Shown: in pieces, positions 60,943 through 64,000 of the stretch | How the letters are laid out: every line of letters starts with the position of its first letter | How positions within the stretch are numbered: position 1 is the first letter of the stretch | DNA from: Rhodosalinus halophilus | GTDB lineage: Bacteria; Pseudomonadota; Alphaproteobacteria; Rhodobacterales; Rhodobacteraceae | Assembly: GCF_003298775.1 (NCBI RefSeq) | Contig: NZ_QNTQ01000001.1 | Span: 62,001 to 126,000, forward strand | Length of the DNA stretch: 64,000 nt | Direction of reading: 5' to 3' | Made by a program: the position numbers and the translations under genes | Notes under the pieces: model-generated | Seen by the model: the letters and a program-made list of their open reading frames with translations, nothing else | What the model was told of the DNA's origin: nothing | Database searches by the model: none

Positions 60943-62124
60943 ATGGCCGATACCTGGCTCTTCACCAGCGAATCCGTGTCCGAGGGGCACCCCGACAAGG
61001 TCTGCGACCGGATCTCGGACACGATCCTCGACGCCTACCTGCGCGAGGCGCCGGATTCGCGCGTCGCGGTCGAGGCGCTGGCCACGACCAACCACGTCAC
61101 CGTCGCCGGCGAGGTGCGCGGCCCCGACTCGGTGCTGCGCTCGGTCGAGGAGCTGGTGCGCGAGGCGATCCGCGACATCGGCTATTCGCAGCTGGGATTC
61201 GACTGGAAGGATGTCGAGATCGTCAACCGGCTGCACGCGCAGTCGGGCGACATCGCGCAGGGCGTGGACGAGGGCGACAAGGGCGAGGAAGGCGCCGGCG
61301 ACCAGGGCATCATGTTCGGCTACGCCTGCCGCGAGACGGACGAGCTGATGCCGGCGCCGATCCAGTTCGCCCACCGCATCCTGCGGCTCATGGCCGAGGA
61401 CCGGAAGGCGGGCCGCCGCCCCGAATTCGGCCCCGACGCCAAGAGCCAGGTGACGCTGAAGTACGAGGGCGGCAAGCCCGTGGGCATCGACGCGGTGGTG
61501 GTCTCCACCCAGCATGACGAGGACGTGACCCAGGAGCGCGTGCGCGAGCTGGTCGAGGGCTATCTTGCCGCCGCGCTGCCCGAGGGCTGGCAGGTGCCGG
61601 CCGACCGGCTGCTGGTGAACCCGACAGGGCGCTTCGTGCTGGGCGGTCCGGAGGGCGACGCGGGCCTCACCGGCCGCAAGATCATCGTGGACACCTACGG
61701 CGGAGCCGCGCCGCACGGCGGCGGCGCCTTCTCGGGCAAGGATCCGACCAAGGTGGACCGCTCGGCCGCCTATGCCGCGCGCTACCTGGCCAAGAACGTG
61801 GTGGCGGCCGGCCTCGCCGAGCGCTGCCAGATCCAGCTCGCCTACGCGATCGGCGTGCCCGAGCCGGTGGCCGTCTATGTCGAGACCTTCGGCACCGGCA
61901 AGGTGGGCGAGGCCGAGCTGGGCAGCAAACTGCGCGAGATGGTGCGCCTGACCCCGCGCGGCATCCGCGAGCGGCTCGACCTGCTCAACCCGATCTACGC
62001 CCGCACCGCGGCTTACGGCCACTTCGGCCGCGCCGCGCAGGAGGACGGCGGCTTCGCCTGGGAGCGCACCGACCTGGCCGCGGACCTCGCGCGCGAGTTC
62101 GGACATTCCGTCGCGGCGGAGTAA
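60943..62124 (+). CDS. metK: S-adenosylmethionine synthetase
   Basis: MetK makes SAM from methionine and ATP. The 393-residue product has the catalytic His in [12 protein letters not shown] near residue 15, [12 protein letters not shown] near 118, and [19 protein letters not shown] near 262. CAGGGAG lies before the ATG. It closes the betaine/methyl-cycle gene set, producing the donor used by the GSMT-SDMT fusion. No SAM/SAH riboswitch was found upstream, although such elements often precede metK in Rhodobacterales; inclusion in this operon may replace that control. Confidence 0.97.
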   Translation: MADTWLFTSESVSEGHPDKVCDRISDTILDAYLREAPDSRVAVEALATTNHVTVAGEVRGPDSVLRSVEELVREAIRDIGYSQLGFDWKDVEIVNRLHAQSGDIAQGVDEGDKGEEGAGDQGIMFGYACRETDELMPAPIQFAHRILRLMAEDRKAGRRPEFGPDAKSQVTLKYEGGKPVGIDAVVVSTQHDEDVTQERVRELVEGYLAAALPEGWQVPADRLLVNPTGRFVLGGPEGDAGLTGRKIIVDTYGGAAPHGGGAFSGKDPTKVDRSAAYAARYLAKNVVAAGLAERCQIQLAYAIGVPEPVAVYVETFGTGKVGEAELGSKLREMVRLTPRGIRERLDLLNPIYARTAAYGHFGRAAQEDGGFAWERTDLAADLAREFGHSVAAE

Positions 62125-62150
62125 GCCGCTGCCGGCGATGCCGGGACCGA

Positions 62151-62180
62151 ACGGCGCCGCCTTCCGCGCGGCGCCGTTTT
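62151..62180. terminator. Bidirectional terminator between metK and the RND gene
   Basis: ACGGCGCCG (62151-62159) pairs with CGGCGCCGT (62169-62177) across a 9-base loop, followed by TTTT. It stands 27 bp after metK and just past the stop of the convergent efflux gene. Confidence 0.75.
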
Positions 62181-62184
62181 CGCG

Positions 62185-64000
62185 TCAGCCGGCCAGCGCC
62201 TCCTCGAGTTCGCGTGTCAGCCGCCGCGTCTCCTCGGCGCGCGGCTTCGAGAAGCGCGCGAGCAGGAGGTAGGCCACCGGCGTGAGGTAGAGCGTGGAGA
62301 CGGTGGCGAGGCCCAGGCCGCCCACGATCACCCAGCCCAGCGCCTCGCGCGCCTCGGCCCCCGCGCCCGCCGACAGGATCAGCGGGACGCCGCCCAGCAC
62401 GGTCGAGGTCATCGTCATCATCACCGGCCGCAGGCGGATGGTGGCCGCGTCCTGGATCGCGTCGCGCACCTCGGCTCCGCGGTCGCGGAGCTGGTTGGCG
62501 AACTCGACGATCAGGATACCGTTCTTGGCCATGATGCCGATCAGCATGACCAGACCGATCTGGGAATAGACGTTCAGGCTCTGCCCCGTGAAAAGCAGCG
62601 CGAAGGCCGCGCAGGCCAGCCCGATCGGCACCGTCGCCATCACGACGACCGCCGAAATGAAGCTTTCGAACTGGGCCGAGAGCACCAGGAACACCACCGC
62701 GATGGCGAAGGCGAAGACCATCACGATGCCGGCATTCGTCTGATCAAGCGTCGCGGCCTCGGCCAGCGGCACGATCCGGTTTTCCTCGGCCATGAGGTCG
62801 CCCGCCAGCGTCTCGACCCGCGCGAGCGCGTCGCCGAGCGCCAGCTCGGGCGTCAGCGAGGCGGTGATCTCGACCGAGCGCTGCTGGTTCTCGCGTTCGA
62901 GTTCCGGCGCGACGGCACGTTCCTCGAGCCGCACGAAACTCGACATCGGCACCATCTGCCCCGAGCCCGAGCGCACGAAGATATTCTGCAGGTCGCCGGG
63001 GTCGTTCACCGGACTCGTCGTCGAGAGCATCTGCACGTCGAAACTCTCGTCCTCGACGAAGACCGAACCCACGGTGCGCCCGTTGAGCACCGCGCGCAGC
63101 GCCTCGCCCAGGCCGGTGATGTCGATGCCCAGATCCGAGGCCCGCGTGCGGTCGATCTCGACGAAGAGCTGCGGCTGCGTGGTCTCGTAGTCGAGCCGCA
63201 CGCTGCCGAAGGCCGGCTCCTGCTGCATCCGCGCCACCAGCGCCTCGGAGAGCTCTGCGAGCTGGTCGTAGCTGTCGCCGGTGATGGCGAAGCGCAGCCC
63301 CCGTCCCGCGCCGCGGATGCCCAGCGAATTGGGCTGGATGGCGAAGGCGCGCACGCCGATGATCTGCCTGAGCGCGCCGTTGATGTCGCCCACGATCTCG
63401 TCCTGACTGCGCGCGCGCTCGGCCCATTCCGAGAGCGAAAAGACCATGAAGCCGCGGTTGTCGGCGCCGAAGCCCGCGATGGAGAAGACGTTGACGATCT
63501 CGCCCGACTCCTGCAGCGGCGCCATCGCCGCCTCGATCTCGCGCATCTTGCCCATGGTGTAGTCGAGCGCGACCCCCTGCGGCGCGCGCACGCTCAGCAG
63601 CGCCACCGCGCGATCCTCGCGCGGGGTCAGCTCCTGCCGGATTCCCTCGGCCACGAAGACGGCGGTGGCCGCGAAAAGCCCGGCGGCGAGCAGGATCACG
63701 AAAGGCACCGAGAGCGCCCAGCGCAGGCTGCGCGCGTAGAGCGCGGCCAGCACCCCGCCCCCCCAGGCGACCGGCCCGCGGCGCGCGCGCGTGTCGGCCC
63801 TGAGCAGCCGGCTCGCCAGCACCGGGCAGAGGGTGAGCGCCACCACCGACGAGATCGCCACCGCCATCGCCAGCGTGAATCCGAACTCGCGGAAAAGCCC
63901 GCCCGCCTGCCCCGGCAGGAAACTGAGCGGCACGAAGACCGCCGCCAGCGTGGCCGTGGTCGTGACGACGGCGAAGAACACCTGCCGCGCGCCCAGCACG
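62185..64000 (-). CDS. RND efflux pump inner membrane subunit, 3' part
   Basis: At least 604 residues of an AcrB/HAE1-type proton-driven exporter are present; the 5' part lies beyond the window. Visible are the end of the first helix bundle (VVTTTATLAAVFVPLSFLPG; SSVVALTLCPVLASRLL), the second periplasmic porter region (about 130-380), and the second helix bundle with VFLVLSAQFESF and GLVMLIGIMAKNGILIVEFAN. The TM4 proton-relay Asp residues fall outside. Such pumps form tripartite systems that expel drugs, detergents or metals; the substrate is unknown. It is convergent with metK. Confidence 0.93.
   Translation of the reverse strand, partial: VLGARQVFFAVVTTTATLAAVFVPLSFLPGQAGGLFREFGFTLAMAVAISSVVALTLCPVLASRLLRADTRARRGPVAWGGGVLAALYARSLRWALSVPFVILLAAGLFAATAVFVAEGIRQELTPREDRAVALLSVRAPQGVALDYTMGKMREIEAAMAPLQESGEIVNVFSIAGFGADNRGFMVFSLSEWAERARSQDEIVGDINGALRQIIGVRAFAIQPNSLGIRGAGRGLRFAITGDSYDQLAELSEALVARMQQEPAFGSVRLDYETTQPQLFVEIDRTRASDLGIDITGLGEALRAVLNGRTVGSVFVEDESFDVQMLSTTSPVNDPGDLQNIFVRSGSGQMVPMSSFVRLEERAVAPELERENQQRSVEITASLTPELALGDALARVETLAGDLMAEENRIVPLAEAATLDQTNAGIVMVFAFAIAVVFLVLSAQFESFISAVVVMATVPIGLACAAFALLFTGQSLNVYSQIGLVMLIGIMAKNGILIVEFANQLRDRGAEVRDAIQDAATIRLRPVMMTMTSTVLGGVPLILSAGAGAEAREALGWVIVGGLGLATVSTLYLTPVAYLLLARFSKPRAEETRRLTRELEEALAG

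Overview
The window is high-GC chromosomal DNA that reads as a member of the Rhodobacterales (Alphaproteobacteria). The evidence is the ftsA-ftsZ-lpxC-bamD-recN gene order, the short alphaproteobacterial form of ProS, the style of the small lipoprotein and exported proteins, and many ATGA start/stop overlaps. A fused glycine/sarcosine/dimethylglycine N-methyltransferase argues for a halophile that makes its own glycine betaine. A BciB-type 8-vinyl reductase suggests bacteriochlorophyll synthesis. Both organism traits are inferences from single genes.

Layout. 1-7.0 kb: end of the division and envelope cluster (possible ftsQ tail, ftsA, ftsZ, lpxC, bamD, recN). 7.0-14.0 kb: bciB-like gene, fatty-acid hydroxylase with a coupled small membrane protein, a diheme cytochrome c peroxidase behind an FNR-type box, a TlpA thioredoxin divergent from argH, and two small genes after argH. 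14.1-31.6 kb: an accessory segment bounded by an IS256-type transposase remnant and an integrase remnant. It carries a membrane hydrolase, a mechanosensitive channel, an AI-2E-type exporter, a broken P-type ATPase, DUF883/holin-type membrane proteins, a POTRA-containing porin with a Tat-dependent dehydrogenase, two related winged-helix regulators, a second dehydrogenase and a frameshifted lipoprotein. 31.7-35.8 kb: ureidoglycine aminohydrolase, AraC regulator, cupin and flavin monooxygenase. 36-38 kb: tRNA-Val(UAC), partition-like remnants and metY. 38-49 kb: SIMPL protein, a large pilus/secretion-like mosaic protein, proS, a metF/DmdA-like pair, a TspO-like membrane protein and acetoacetyl-CoA synthetase. 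49-55 kb: cation P-type ATPase, KefB-like antiporter, a small HTH gene and a tandem universal stress protein. 55-62 kb: GSMT-SDMT fusion, methionine synthase in two proteins, and metK. 62-64 kb: 3' part of an RND efflux pump.

How the genes work together. The strongest functional unit is at 55.4-62.1 kb. Three methyl transfers from S-adenosylmethionine (SAM) to glycine give betaine, and the genes behind it regenerate methionine and SAM. SAH hydrolase is not in the window. MetF and MetY, needed for methyl-THF and homocysteine, lie elsewhere in the same window. The accessory segment looks like a stress/osmotic island. Three of its transcription units, plus one extra site, carry the same palindrome (GGCGCTCA-N3-TGAGCGCC or close variants) at a nearly constant distance from the start codon, which suggests an undescribed regulon. 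Two FNR-like boxes (before the cytochrome c peroxidase and the universal stress protein) point to low-oxygen control.

No CRISPR array, rRNA or intact transposon was seen.
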